A stretch of 64,000 bases of DNA from Myotis daubentonii (taxonomy: Eukaryota > Chordata > Mammalia > Chiroptera > Vespertilionidae), in NCBI RefSeq assembly GCF_963259705.1, contig NC_081844.1:22739715-22803714 (forward strand), in the 5' to 3' direction. Position numbers and translations under genes: made by a program. Below are positions 44,801 through 56,157 of the stretch, in pieces; the stretch's first letter is position 1, and every line of letters starts with the position of its first letter. The notes beneath the pieces are model-generated. The model worked only from the letters and a program-made list of their open reading frames with translations. It was not told the origin of the DNA and made no database searches.

Positions 44801-46250
44801 AGAAGCAGGAAGGGGTCTTGGCCCACAGAAGGACCCAGGCTCCTCTTGTCTCTCAGGCCTGAGTGTCAGGGTGTCTAGCAGGAGCAAGTCCTTGCCAGGC
44901 AGGCCTTGCCCCACCCAGGCACTCTGAGGCCTTGGGGTTCATCTTGTCCACCCCTGCCCTGGGCAGGCACCCAGGAAGTGAGAGGCGGGACAGGAATGAA
45001 GCAGAACCTGTTGGGCCTGTCGCCTCCCTACCCCCACCCTCATTCTGGGGCCTTGACAAGGCCCCCACGCTGCAGCCCCACCCCCCCGCTGCCCTGGACG
45101 CCGGGGTCCTGACCCAAGGGTGGCCCGAGGGAAGGGATGTTGGCGGAGGCAGCAGCGTCTAGGGAACATCCTGTGGACTGCTGGCTGGACAGACCAGACG
45201 GGAGGGTCAGCCCCTCCCAGGGCAGGGCAGAAGTCAGCTAGGGGCAGAGTAAACATGGCCCAGGGAGGCCAGACTGGTGGGGGGTGGCAAGGAGTGTACA
45301 CATACGGTCACTCTGAGAGAGCCAGTCCAGACACACATACCCCTGGCCACAGGGAGACTGCCAACCTGGGACACAGTGACAGGGTCAGACACACATCTGG
45401 GCAGGATGACCCAGCAACGGCTGTCTCACAGACACAGTGGCAGGGCAGACTCAGGAGCAAGACTGAAATGCTGCCAAACACACAAAGCCATCCACAGGCC
45501 AGAAGCACGCAGGCAGGGTGTTTGTGACAAGGATAAATCAACTTGGCGTACAGGCAAGATGGACATACTAGCCATAAGCACAGAGAGACATTCAGGTGAG
45601 CACCAAGCCTGGCTGATCCAGTGGCATGGTCACACACGCTGAGACAAATGTGACAGGCCAGAAACACACAGGACACACACACATAAGCAGACAACGCATG
45701 CATGTTGACAGACTCGGGGAGAGAGAGACACTTTCAGCACCAGCTGTATAAGGGGTGTTCAGACACTGTCAGACCTAACACACAAGACAAAGCAACATGT
45801 GCACATGCACTCACATACTAGCAAGATCATCAAAAAGATACTCAGAAGCAAAAGGGAAAAACATAAACCTATGTTGAGATGGATGGAGAGGACACACACA
45901 TACAATGACAGAGAGCCCCTCCGCAAGTTGTACACACACTCAGAAGGTTCCAAAGGACACCAAGACTTACAGATACACACTACTTCACTGGTAACATTCA
46001 CATGTCAGGCCCACTGACAGATGGGACAAATAGGAGAGGACAAACTGACATATTTACACATATGATCTGGACAGATACATCAAGCAGAGAGGGGCAGACA
46101 GGCCACAGCCAGACATTCATAAACATGTTGGCACAGAAACACCCTGACAGAACCTGTTGGCTAGCACGCATGCACACACACCAGCCACAGAGTTCACATA
46201 GAAACACACACAGACCAGCCACAGAATTCACACACACACACACACACACA

Positions 46251-46333
46251 CCAGACAGGCCACAGTGAGACATTCATAAACACAATGGCACAGAGACACC
46301 CTGACAAAAACACACACACACCAGCCACAGAAT

Positions 46334-46380
<47 letters not shown>

Positions 46381-46585
46381 AGACAGGCCACAGTGAGACA
46401 TTCATAAACACAATGGCACAGAGACACCCTGACAAAAACACACACACACCAGCCACAGAATTCACACATACACATACATACCCACACACACACACACACA
46501 CACACCAGACAGGCCACAGTGAGACATTCATAAACACAATGGCACAGAAACACCCTGACAAAACCACACACACACCAGCCACAGA

Positions 46586-46630
<45 letters not shown>

Positions 46631-46713
46631 AGACAGGCCACAGTGAGACATTCATAAACACAATGGCACAGAGACACCCTGACAAAAACACACACACACC
46701 AGCCACAGAATTC

Positions 46714-46756
<43 letters not shown>

Positions 46757-46850
46757 AGACAGGCCACAGTGAGACATTCATAAACACAATGGCACAGAGA
46801 CACCCTGACAAAAACACACACACACCAGCCACAGACCTCACACACACACA
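46251..46850. repeat. ~126-bp minisatellite, five copies, with embedded (CA)n
   Basis: Units start CCAGACAGGCCACAGTGAGA at 46251, 46379, 46505, 46629 and 46755 (spacings 128, 126, 124, 126). Each unit holds a near-identical ATTCATAAACACAATGGCAC block and a (CA)n tract of varying length. A degenerate copy lies at about 46090-46220. Confidence 0.93.
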
Positions 46851-46983
46851 CAGACCTCACACAGGTAAGCCATGGACCTCACACACACAAACACACATTA
46901 ACACCAGACAGGAATAAGTTAGCCATATGAACTCCAAACAGCACATGCATATAGGCCAGCCACATACAACTGATACCACAGAC

Positions 46984-47045
46984 CAGCGGTTGCCAACCAG
47001 TGGTCCACTGGTGGTCCGTGAGGTCCGAATGGTTGGCGACCGCTA
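46984..47045. mobile_element. Very short hAT MITE (62 bp)
   Basis: Inverted ends CAGCGGTTGCCAACC and GGTTGGCGACCGCTA. Flanks CCACAGAC and CCGTAGAC match at 6 of 8 bases. The middle TGGTCCACTGGTGGTCC is itself repetitive. Family not identified. Confidence 0.65.
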
Positions 47046-47199
47046 CCGTAGACCATACACACATACCCACCATCCTCCCCACCCCCAAAGCAGACAGGCC
47101 CTACACAGCCCTGCAGGGTTGGGCCAACACACAGACACATGCACTGGGGAGACAGGCCTCACACACACTCTCACACACCCTGACAAGCCAGTCATATGC

Positions 47200-49850
47200 A
47201 AACCCACAGCCCTCCAGCCAACCAGCCAGGCACACATGCTCTTGGACCATCTGAGGTACTCTGGAGTTCTGGGCTCCCCAGTCTGTCTCTGTCCCTCCTC
47301 CCCCACAGATATCCCTGAACTTCCTCTCTCCAGACATTACCCCCAACTTCCCTCCCTCCCTGCTATTTGTCACTTCCTGGGAGGCCTGGCTCAGCTGCCT
47401 CAGTCCCTGGTGGGCTGTAGGCCTTTTTTCTTAGCACATCCCCTGTAAAGGGGGCACCCAGAATCTCAGCAAGGCCCAGGCCCCTCAAGACCTCACCAGG
47501 AGTGTGTGTGGGGGGAGACAGACTTAGTTTTATGGGAAACTCCCCTCGTGCCCAGCTGAGTCAGCCTGAGGAGACAGCCTCTCCTTCCTGCTTCCAAGAA
47601 AACCCAGCAGCTTCCTCTCCAGCAGAGGGGGTGAGGGACCCCCAAACCACAGAGGTGGGGGAGGGAGGTAGCTGGCAGGGCAGGGGTTCCTGAGGGAGGA
47701 CTTCGTGATTCTCAGCCTCTTCCTGCACGGCTGCCTGTCCACACCCAGGGGCAGGGACTCGGGAGGTTGGGTGCTGTGACTTGTGGGTTCTCGCCCTGGT
47801 TTGCCCAGGGCTGACTCACTTGCAGCCCCCAGCCCAGTTTCCTGGTGAGGGCCCCACTGGTCAGTGGGGTCAAGGGAGGAGGGGGTCACCAGACTATTTA
47901 TAAGAAGGAGAAGTCCCTCATGTCAAAGCCAAAAGCCCCAGAGAGACTCGTGGGTGGGGGTACGTGAACTTCCCCCTTATCCTGTCCCCACCCCAGGTCC
48001 TGGGCCCCTGGGTATGGGGAAAACTTGGGCACAGAGTCCTCCTCCAGATGCTGGTCTGGAGCCCAAGGGCTGGGCAGTCCCCTGCTGCATCTGGGCACCC
48101 AGGCCAGGAGGGGGAGGGGGCTACCCTCCTCCTGGGGGCCGTGGCGCCAGTGGGGCGGCTTGAGGGGGTGGTGCCCAGGCCACAAGGGTGAGACTGGCAG
48201 GGACCTGGAACCGGCTGTACCAGCTGGGCTGGGCCCCCGCCCTCCCTGGCTGGCCCATTCCCCACCCCCTGCTCAAACACCCTTGCAGAGTGCAGGAGCC
48301 ACTCAACCCCACTCCACATGCTGGCCTGTCTCCCCTCCCACCAGCATCCCTCCACCACGTGCCCAACTCCATTTCTCTCCGGGTTAAAGAAGACCCTAAG
48401 TGAAAGGGCCTGAAAAGCTTGGTGTACAGTTGGTCTGATTACCCGCAGTAGAGTGGCTAATGCTCTGGAGCCAGACAGCTCAGGTTATATCTCGTCGCCA
48501 GCACTTATAGCTGTGGGATAGCAGGCTAGTTCTTTTCCTTCCCGTACCTCAGTCTTCTCATCTGTTAAATGGGGATACATAGCATGCATTTTGCTAGGTG
48601 GCTGGAAGCAGACAATTAGTTACTCTACTTAAACCACTTAGAAGAGTGTCTGGCCCATGGTAAGAGCCATATAAGTGTTAGCTATTAAAATGATAATTAT
48701 TATTTCTCTGTCTGCCTATTTTAAGTGTCATTGCTGTCTGTCTGCATGACGCTAACCCTGCCCCCAGTTTGTCTCTCTGACCATCTCTCCCTACCCTGAC
48801 CCACACCCCCATTCACCCATTTTTCTTTGCTGTGCCTTTCCTTTCATCTCGACCCCATCTGGGCCAGTATCATGGCTCTCCAATACTCCCCTAGCCTGGC
48901 CAGCCTCAGCACTGGCCAGGGATGACTCACTGTGGCCTCCTGGCCCCTGGGACCTGCAGGTTGGCTTCCTGAGATATACCCTCTGGCCAGACCTGCCCAG
49001 CCCCCTAACCCTGCCCACTGCGCCGCCCCCACAGGGCCCCGGCCAGATGTCAGCTGCAGTTATTAGCATGGGCGGGAGACACAGGCCTTGGCAGCATGCC
49101 TGCCAGACTCAGCGGCCACTGGAATCTCCCTTGAGCCTGGGGCGGGGGAGGGGAGCAGTTCAAGCTAGGGAAGGAGGGTGGGGGCACCCAGGGGTCACAA
49201 GTACCTCCAAAGACCAAAGACAGGGATGCCCCCAGCTTCTAGGGTACCTTCCTCTCCACCGCCACTGCTCTGTTGGACTTTCCCTTGCCCCCACATAGCT
49301 CAGTTTCTCTTTAACCTCTTTCATTTTCCTTCTCTCCTCCACCCTTGGTGAGCTCTGTACCTGCGCCACAAGGCTGGCTAGCCCCATCCCTCAGCAACTC
49401 TCTACTCTAAAGAAATTGCCATCATCCAAGAAGATAGAGGCCTCTCCCAGAGAGACTCAGCGTCTCACCTTGCTCCAGTGGCTCCTGTCTTAACTGTTTT
49501 GAAGTCCCACCTTAAGTCTGACTAGAAGCCTCACTATAAACCTTCACCCTGTCCTTACTGGGGAAGGGCCTCTGGGTTCACCAAGATTCTTCCCTTAGGT
49601 TTTCAGGTCCTTTCAGATAAAGGAGGTACCCTGGGGAGAGAGGGACCCCACAAGGTATTCTGGATAGTTGACCGAACCCCCAGACTTAAACAGGAGTAGG
49701 AGTCCTTGCCCACATGAGTGTGAGAGAGGGCACCCCAGACCCTGGGGGTGCTTGTGGGGAGGGGCCCCAGATCTCCGGGCAGAAAGGATGGGTACCCCGC
49801 CCAAGGGAGGGGTCAGCCTCCCCAGCCCGCCCAGGCGCCAGGGACGCCTG
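47200..49850. other. JUNB upstream spacer with scattered AP-1 sites
   Basis: No gene. AP-1 matches TGAGTCA (47557-47563) and TGACTCA (47812-47818, 48923-48929), and a MEF2-like CTATTTATAA near 47894. One MIR copy. Confidence 0.5.
48455..48695 (+). repeat. MIR SINE
   Basis: CTCTGGAGCCAGACAGCTCA, ACCTCAGTCTTCTCATCTGT and GTTAAATGGGGATACATAGC are MIR. Confidence 0.78.
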
Positions 49851-50620
49851 GAGGCATTGCCTGCCCCGTCGGTCTAGGGGCGAAGTCCGATCCAGGCCTG
49901 CGGGCAGGCGGGGACCTGCCAGGCTAGGTCGGGCCGGGCCTGACAACACACAGCCCCATAGTGACTAGGTGGGGCCAGGCCAGGCGGCCGGGCTGGGGCC
50001 CGGGGGTGGAGGCTGGGGCTGGTCGGGACTAGCCGTCGGGGGCCCGGGCGCGCCCTGGGACCTGGCAGATGCCGGGGCTCCCATCTCCAAGCTTGGGGCC
50101 CAGGTACAGCGCTGGCCCCACCCCTTCCTGTGCCCTTATATGGGCGTCGAGGGGGAGACTCCGGGGACCGCCCCGCCCCCCAGCCGAGTGCGGACTCCGG
50201 CGTGTTGCCACGGCGACCAGGACCCGCTCCCCTCTGCTGGGCTAATGGAATCGTTCCCAAACTGCCTGCCTCCAAGATCGCCCGTGGGCACCGCGGGCTG
50301 AACCATTGCTGGCGGGGGCCGGTAACGGGAGGCCTCTGAGGCTGGGCATGTTGGGCGCACCCCGACCTCCGCGGGGTCCCGCGCCCAGGTTCCTCTTCCG
50401 AGGCGCAGAGCCGGGCCCGACCCAGGGCGGGGTGCAAGGTCCCGTAGGAACCGAGTGACGGAGGCTGGGCCGGGCTCCTTCCCCCAGGGCTGTTGCCACA
50501 CTTCCTGCCGCGGAGCTCTTCCCCGGCCTGTTTCTAAGGAAGGAGTGGGGTAGGGCGACCGCGCCCCGGCCTCCGGGCTGGGTCCAGGCACAAGGAGCTG
50601 ACGCGGGGTCGGTCCAGCCC
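49850..50620. promoter_or_regulatory. JUNB: CpG-rich JUNB upstream region with CArG box
   Basis: CpG-rich block 1.0-1.7 kb upstream of the JUNB start site. It contains a perfect SRF CArG box CCTTATATGG (50134-50143), with an Ets core CTTCCTG about 10 bp to its left. Confidence 0.5.
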
Positions 50621-51439
50621 AAGGTTCCCGGGGATGGACTTCGGGTGGGGACAGAGCACGCAGGCGCCCGGAGGTCACCCACACGACGGGCGTCAATCAG
50701 GGAAGACCCAGTGGTCCAACTCCTCTGGGTCCTCAACGGCCCTCCCTTCCCTCCTGACCCAGTGGGACCTCTGTCATCGTCATCTCAGCTCTGAGGGTGG
50801 CCCGACCCTCATGCTCCTTCATCAGGGCATCGCCAACGACCCCAGGGACCCTGACCTGTGACCGTGTCTCCCTGTGCCCCACATGTCCCCTCAGTGGACC
50901 CCAGGACCCTCATTCACTGCCTGCATATCTAGAGCCTCCTTCCCAGTTACGGGAGGCCTCAGCCCTTCCCATGGACTCCATCTCCCCCTCCCCACACTCA
51001 TCCCTTTTCCTGGGTCCAGCGCCTCCCATGAAAATGCCAGTCCCTCAGTCCCTCTGTCTCAGGACCCCCCTTCATTCCTGAGCCAGGCGTCTCCTCTCCT
51101 TACCCCTCTCCCATTTTCCCTGCTTAACCCTTCCTTCTCTCTTCTATGGGGTCTCCCAGAGTATTCACAGCCCTCCACCCCCTCTCGGATACTACCGGCC
51201 CCTCAGACCTTCTGTGCACAACTGGGGGACCCCCCAACACACACACACTTGCTCTGTATCAGTTCCTCGTGTCCCTCACCGCGTACTCCAGGGGTATCAT
51301 CGCCCTCCCTGGAGCCCCTCCCCGCGGGCCTCGGACCCTCCCAGCAACCCCTTCCTCGGGCTCCCAGGGGTCCCCCTGAACCCCTCCCCCTACAGCCTCG
51401 CCAAACCACCCAGCCCGTGGCCGCTGTTTACAAGGACAC

Positions 51440-51600
51440 GCGCTTCCTGACAGTGACGCGAGCCGCCTCCTCCCCTTCCCCACGCTCCCGGAGGGGGGTG
51501 CGGGCCCGGCTCGCGCGGCGGCCAATCAGCGCGCGCTTCCGCAGCTGACAATCGCCGTATAAAGGCGCGTGGCTCGGGCGGAGCGGCCTGGACCTTGAGC
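51440..51600 (+). promoter_or_regulatory. JUNB: JUNB core promoter
   Basis: An Ets/STAT-type CTTCCTGA (51443-51450) lies next to a CRE-like TGACGCGA (51454-51461). This pair matches the published JunB IL-6 response element as I recall it. A CCAAT box (51522-51526) and TATAAA (51558-51563) follow. Transcription should begin near 51588. Confidence 0.8.
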
Positions 51601-51878
51601 GCGGCAGGCTAGCGTCGGAGCCGGCGGACAGGGGGGACCCGGGGGAAGCGACACAGAGAAGGCGAGCGCACCCGAGCGGGGCCGAGGGGCTCGCGAAGCC
51701 GCACCGAGCTCCCGCGCACGGCAGCCGGCGGGCCTCTCCCGATCGGCGCCAGCCCCGGAACGTGCTTCCCGGCGCCCAGTGCTTCCAGCCACCGCCGAGG
51801 ACAGCGCACCGCTCGCTCGCAGCAGCGAGGCCCGGGGCGGCCCCGCAGGGACCTCCCCAAACCGCCCGGGCCGCCCGG

Positions 51879-52922
51879 ATGTGCACTAAAATGGAACAGC
51901 CCTTCTACCACGACGACTCATACGCAGCGGCGGGATACGGCCGGGCCCCGGGCGGCCTCTCTCTACACGACTACAAACTCCTGAAGCCCAGCCTGGCGCT
52001 CAACCTGACCGACCCTTACCGAGGTCTGAAAGCACCCGGGGCGCGGGGCCCGGGCCCGGAGGGCAGCGGGGGTGGCAGCTACTTCTCCGGCCAGGGCTCG
52101 GACACCGGCGCGTCGCTCAAGCTCGCCTCCTCCGAGCTGGAGCGCCTGATCGTCCCCAACAGCAACGGCGTGATCACGACGACGCCCACGCCCCCGGGAC
52201 AGTACTTTTACCCTCGCGGGGGCGGCAGCAGCGGAGGCGCGGGGGGCGCGGGGGGCGGCGTCACCGAGGAGCAGGAGGGTTTCGCCGACGGCTTTGTCAA
52301 AGCCTTGGACGACCTGCACAAGATGAACCACGTGACGCCCCCCAACGTGTCCCTGGGCGCCAGCGGGGGGGCCCCGGCGGGGCCTGCGGGTGTCTATGCC
52401 GGCCCGGAGCCGCCTCCCGTCTACACCAACCTCAGCAGCTACTCCCCAGCCTCGGCGCCCTCCGGAGGCGCCGGGGCCGCCGTTGGGACCAGCAGTTCGT
52501 ACCCGACGGCCACCATCAGCTACCTCCCCCACGCGCCGCCCTTCGCCGGCGGCCACCCGGCGCAGCTGGGCCTGGGCCGCGGCGCCTCCGCCTTCAAGGA
52601 AGAACCGCAGACCGTGCCCGAGGCGCGCAGCCGCGACGCCACGCCGCCGGTGTCTCCCATCAACATGGAAGACCAGGAGCGCATCAAAGTGGAGCGCAAG
52701 CGGCTGCGGAACCGGCTGGCGGCCACCAAGTGCCGGAAGCGGAAGCTGGAGCGCATCGCGCGCCTGGAGGACAAGGTGAAGACGCTCAAGGCCGAGAACC
52801 TGGGGCTCTCGAACACTGCCGGCGTCCTCCGGGAGCAGGTGGCCCAGCTCAAACAGAAGGTCATGACCCATGTCAGCAACGGCTGCCAGCTGCTGCTAGG
52901 GGTCAAGGGACACGCCTTCTGA
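51879..52922 (+). CDS. JUNB: Transcription factor JunB (AP-1 subunit)
   Basis: Single-exon gene of 347 codons plus stop, as in other mammals. JunB dimerises with Fos or ATF proteins and binds TGACTCA. The start [15 protein letters not shown] is chosen by homology although the frame is open upstream to 51762. The delta-like docking segment [13 protein letters not shown] is near residues 28-40. [14 protein letters not shown] carries the known phosphoacceptor threonines near 102-104. A glycine-rich stretch and [17 protein letters not shown] follow. The bZIP domain occupies about 268-331, with basic region [17 protein letters not shown] and five heptad leucines. [17 protein letters not shown] precedes it. 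The zipper reads [16 protein letters not shown], with changes at outer heptad positions compared with human as I remember it. The 3' end is GVKGHAF. The flanking CpG island covers the entire gene. Confidence 0.98.
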   Translation: MCTKMEQPFYHDDSYAAAGYGRAPGGLSLHDYKLLKPSLALNLTDPYRGLKAPGARGPGPEGSGGGSYFSGQGSDTGASLKLASSELERLIVPNSNGVITTTPTPPGQYFYPRGGGSSGGAGGAGGGVTEEQEGFADGFVKALDDLHKMNHVTPPNVSLGASGGAPAGPAGVYAGPEPPPVYTNLSSYSPASAPSGGAGAAVGTSSSYPTATISYLPHAPPFAGGHPAQLGLGRGASAFKEEPQTVPEARSRDATPPVSPINMEDQERIKVERKRLRNRLAATKCRKRKLERIARLEDKVKTLKAENLGLSNTAGVLREQVAQLKQKVMTHVSNGCQLLLGVKGHAF

Positions 52923-53425
52923 GCACCCCTGCCCCCTACGGACATCCCACCCCCCAGCCTGGACGGCTGGGCGCGCGCCTACCACCGGGTGAGGGTGCAG
53001 ACGGTGGGCACCCGCCCCGGGGCATGGGGACGCCGAAAACCACACTGGACTCCTGCCCGCCCGCTCTGCGCCCAGCCCTTCCACCTTAACGTTTACAAGC
53101 CCCCCTTCCACTTTTTTTTTGTATTTTTTTTTTCTGCTGAAAACGAACTCGATTCATATTGAATATAATATATTTGTGTATTTAACAGGGAGGGGAGGAG
53201 GGGGCGATCGCGGCGGAGCTGGCCCCGCCGCCCGGTACTCAAGCCCGCGGGGACACTGGGGAGGGGACCCCTGCCCCCTACCCTCCCCCTCTGCACCGTA
53301 CTGTGGAGAAGAAACACGCACTTAGTCTCTAAAGAGTTTATTTTAAAATGTGTTTGTGTGTGTGTGTGTTTGTTGTTCTGACTTTTTATTGAATCTATTT
53401 AAGTAAAAAAAAAAGGTTCTTTATT
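52923..53425 (+). other. JUNB: JUNB 3' UTR
   Basis: About 500 nt with ATTTA elements (53180-53184, 53397-53401) and T-rich tracts typical of unstable immediate-early mRNAs. No AATAAA was found. AGTAAA at 53402-53407, followed by a T/G-rich tract, is the best polyadenylation candidate and would give a transcript of about 1.8 kb. Confidence 0.6.
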
Positions 53426-53713
53426 AATTTGTTTGTCTTTTTTTCCAAGCCGGGCGGGCGGAGGTGGGAGAGGACGGGGATGCCCCCACCCGGCCGCTGT
53501 TTGTGGTTCGCTTCGGTATCTGTCCCCTCGCCCGCGCCGCCCAAGCACCTCGCGACCCCAGCCCGGCCAGGGTGTCCGCCCCGCTCGCGGTCCCGGGTCC
53601 CGGGGCCGGAAAGTCCAGGGCGAGGACGCGGTCCAGCCTCCGCACACCTGGGGCAGGATGCCTGCGGCGAGGCGCGCAGTGCGCAGGCGCGGCCCCACCC
53701 AGTCGCGCGCGCC

Positions 53714-53900
53714 GGGGCTTTCCCTGTTGACGCCACGGAAGCGCTGCCCATATATGGCCGGATTCTGTCCAGTGACGCGACCGCGGTCTCCGGGCAGATT
53801 CCGGGAATCCCCTCCCCCGCTCTGCCCGGCAAGGGCCGCGGCGCCCGGAAGGAGGCCGGGATTTTCCCAGGCGGGCGGCTGCCTGGGCCCGGAAAGCCCC
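53714..53900 (+). promoter_or_regulatory. JUNB: JUNB 3' inducible enhancer (SRE, CRE, STAT/NF-kB)
   Basis: Ordered motifs: kB GGGGCTTTCC (53714-53723), CRE-like TGACGCCA (53728-53735), CArG CCATATATGG (53748-53757) abutting Ets CCGGAT (53758-53763), CRE-like TGACGCGA (53773-53780), STAT TTCCGGGAA (53799-53807) overlapping kB GGGAATCCCC (53803-53812), kB GGGATTTTCC (53858-53867), and inverted kB GGAAAGCCCC (53891-53900). Serum- and IL-6-responsive elements downstream of junB have been described in mouse. Confidence 0.8.
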
Positions 53901-54289
53901 AGGCCTGGGTCCAGGGCGTCCGTGGTGGGTGGGCCGCGCTCCCGGGTCCAGGGAGCCGCCCCAGAGCCTCCCGCCTCCGGCTGGCGCCCGGGCCCCGCCG
54001 CGCCCACGCTGTCTGACCTGACCCGGGTGGGGGTTTGCTGCTGCCCGCGCGTTTGCCGCCGCGGTCCCCCTCACCTCCGCCAGGAAGGGCGGCGCCCGCC
54101 TGCCAGTTTCCCCTCCCGGTGCCAGGCCAGCATCGGGGCGACTGCCAAGTCTGGTCCTGCCGGGGTGGCTGGCCAGGCCGCCGCGCGCCTCCGTCGCTCT
54201 GGCGCGGGGCGCCTTTCCCCGCAGCTGTGACTGGTCTGTGGGCAGCTAGTGGACGCAGCCTCGGAGCTGGCAGCACTCAGAACAGCAGA

Positions 54290-54760
54290 GACACCAGCCC
54301 ACAGGGGCTGGATGGACAGAACAGACACTTCATTCATTTCTAAAGTCCTGAACAGCCCAGCCCTGGAGACACAGCCTAGACCACAGCAGGCAGATAGACA
54401 ATAAACACGGAAAGAATGACCCCGAGATGGTGGCAAGTGCTAGGAAAAGAAGACACAGGTGAAAGCGGGGCAGGGCAGAGGAGCTGCTTTGGAGAACAGA
54501 TGGGGGACATAGACCTTTAATGAGACCAGATTTGAAGCCCGGCCCCGGAAGAACCTGGGTAACAGCATTCTGGGCAGAGGGAGCACGTGCAGTTCCTGTG
54601 GCCAGAACAAGCTCAGCCTGTTAAGGAACAATAAGAAGCCAGTGTGCCTGGAATAGAATAAACCAGGAGGGTGGAGCTGAGGTCAGGGAAGACCACACAG
54701 GGCCTTGGGGAGAAGTGCCGATAAAATTCCAAGGCTGAGATTAGTGACTTCGGTGGGTAT
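54290..54760 (-). repeat. LINE L2 fragment
   Basis: Reverse L2: CATTCTGGGCAGAGGGAGCA and GAAGCCAGTGTGCCTGGAAT. Confidence 0.6.
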
Positions 54761-55047
54761 TGGGCTGGGCAGCAATATTAATAATGGGTCTGGATTAAAT
54801 GAGCTTGTCGGTCCTGTTCTGTGGAAGTAAATATGGGCTCAGGGTGGCAAAGGCACTTGCCTGGACACATACAGAATCAAACTGCACTCCTGGGAAAATT
54901 GCCTTGCTCCTGACACTGCCTCCTGCCTCCCAGCCTAACCCTCACCCTTCCACCCTAGAGGCTGACAGGCAGTTCTTTCAAACTTCAGAGGGGGCGGGGG
55001 GGGGGGGGCAGTGCTTGGTCACCAAGCACGTAGCTCAAGTTCCCACT

Positions 55048-55409
55048 TAAAAAAAAACGTAGCTGTTAGAGAGGAAGGGAAACACCAATTTGCTGTTCCA
55101 CTTATGTATTCAGTGGTTGCTTCTGACTAGGGATCAAATCCCCAACTTTGGTGTATTTGATCTAACCCAGTGGTTGGCAAACGGCGGCTCGCGAGCCACA
55201 TGCGGCTCTTTAGCCCCTTGAGTGTGGCTCTTCCACAAAATACCACGTGCGGGGGCGCACATACAGTGCAATTGAAACTTTGTGGCCCATGCGCAGAAGT
55301 CAGTATTTTGTGGAAGAGCCACACTCAAGGGGCCAAAGAGCCGCATGTGGCTCGCGAGCCACAGTTTGCCGACCACTGATCTAACCGACTGAGCTACCTG
55401 GCCAGGGCC
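55048..55409 (-). repeat. SINE split by a hAT insertion
   Basis: Reverse tRNA-derived SINE: poly-A side at 55048, TGACTAGGGATCAAATCCCC, then after the insertion GACTGAGCTACCTGGCCAGG. The hAT element sits within the tRNA-like head. Confidence 0.75.
55168..55378. mobile_element. Palindromic hAT MITE with perfect 8-bp duplication
   Basis: Arms of about 76 bp run inward from CAGTGGTTGGCAAAC and from its inverse GTTTGCCGACCACTG, differing at only a few positions and sharing GGCTCGCGAGCCACATGCGG. ATCTAACC flanks it at 55160-55167 and 55379-55386. A transcript would fold as a long hairpin. Confidence 0.9.
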
Positions 55410-55558
55410 TGGAGCTCCCACTCTTGGCTCTATTCTCAGGACTGGGTCCCCATCCTCTTTCCCATAAAACTGGTCTCTTCTTCCAGGCCCAGGAACCCTC
55501 CCTAGTAACCATTCACTGGGCCCTGAGCTTTATATACTTTATCTCTTATTTTTATTTT

Positions 55559-55768
55559 TGTTAATCCTCATTCGAGGATATTTTTCCATTGATTTTTAGG
55601 GAGAGTGGAAAAGAGGGAAAGATAGAAACACATCATTTGGTTGCCTCCTGCATGAGCCCTGACCAGGGAGGAGCCTGCAACCAAGGCATGTGCCCTTGAT
55701 CGGAATTGAACCCGGGACTCTGGCCTGCAGGCTGAGGCTCTAGCCACTGAGCCAAATCGGCTAGGGCC
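55559..55768 (-). repeat. VES-related SINE
   Basis: Reverse SINE from AATCCTCATTCGAGGATATT to CCACTGAGCCAAATCGGCTA. Confidence 0.87.
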
Positions 55769-56151
55769 ATACTTTTCTCTTTTAACATGCATGGTGATCT
55801 GGCTTGGTTGTCTTTATTTCCATTTTCCTGATGAAGAAAACAGGAAAGATCACATCTCTTAAAATAACATTTGAACCAGCCTGGCTGATGGCAAGATGTG
55901 AGGACTGCCCTGCAAGGCCATGTTCAGGGACTGGCTCTTGGCAAGGGGCAAACAGCATCCCCCCCAACTGCCCTTAGGCCAAAGGTGAGAGAGAACAGTG
56001 TACATGAGGTAACACTGCCACCCTGTGGTGCAGATAAGTAACTACAGTGTCAGTTTCTCAGGCCAGAGCTTAGGGGAAGTGGGTGGGGAACATGGACTGA
56101 CAAGACAGCAGAACAGACCACATCAACACAGACTCACACTGTCCCTAATAC

Positions 56152-56157
56152 TTTATT
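56152..56157 (-). terminator. PRDX2: PRDX2 polyadenylation signal
   Basis: AATAAA on the minus strand (CCAATAAAGTATTAG) about 205 nt after the stop codon. Confidence 0.85.

Larger units (their letters stand above)
45290..47200. repeat. CA-rich low-complexity block
   Basis: About 1.9 kb dominated by ACA/CACA words interspersed with unique sequence. It contains the minisatellite at 46251-46850. Open frames on either strand are by-products of the repeat. Confidence 0.8.

Noticed and set aside
46194..46847. 217-residue Cys/Val-rich open frame on the minus strand
   Set aside because: A translation of the CA minisatellite; its repetition simply mirrors the DNA repeat.
45290..46980. Possible CRISPR-like array because of regularly spaced repeats
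   Set aside because: The spacing comes from a minisatellite with (CA)n. The units are long, the spacers are not unique, and the genome is mammalian.
51762..51878. N-terminal extension of JunB from an upstream in-frame ATG
   Set aside because: The frame is open because the leader is GC-rich. JunB begins MCTKMEQ in all mammals I know.
51963..52871. 302-residue open frame antisense to JUNB
   Set aside because: A shadow of the GC-rich JUNB coding sequence, with no homology I recognise.
52923..53430. Canonical AATAAA for JUNB
   Set aside because: Searched for and not found. Only AGTAAA and T-rich sequence are present, so the 3' end is left as a candidate.
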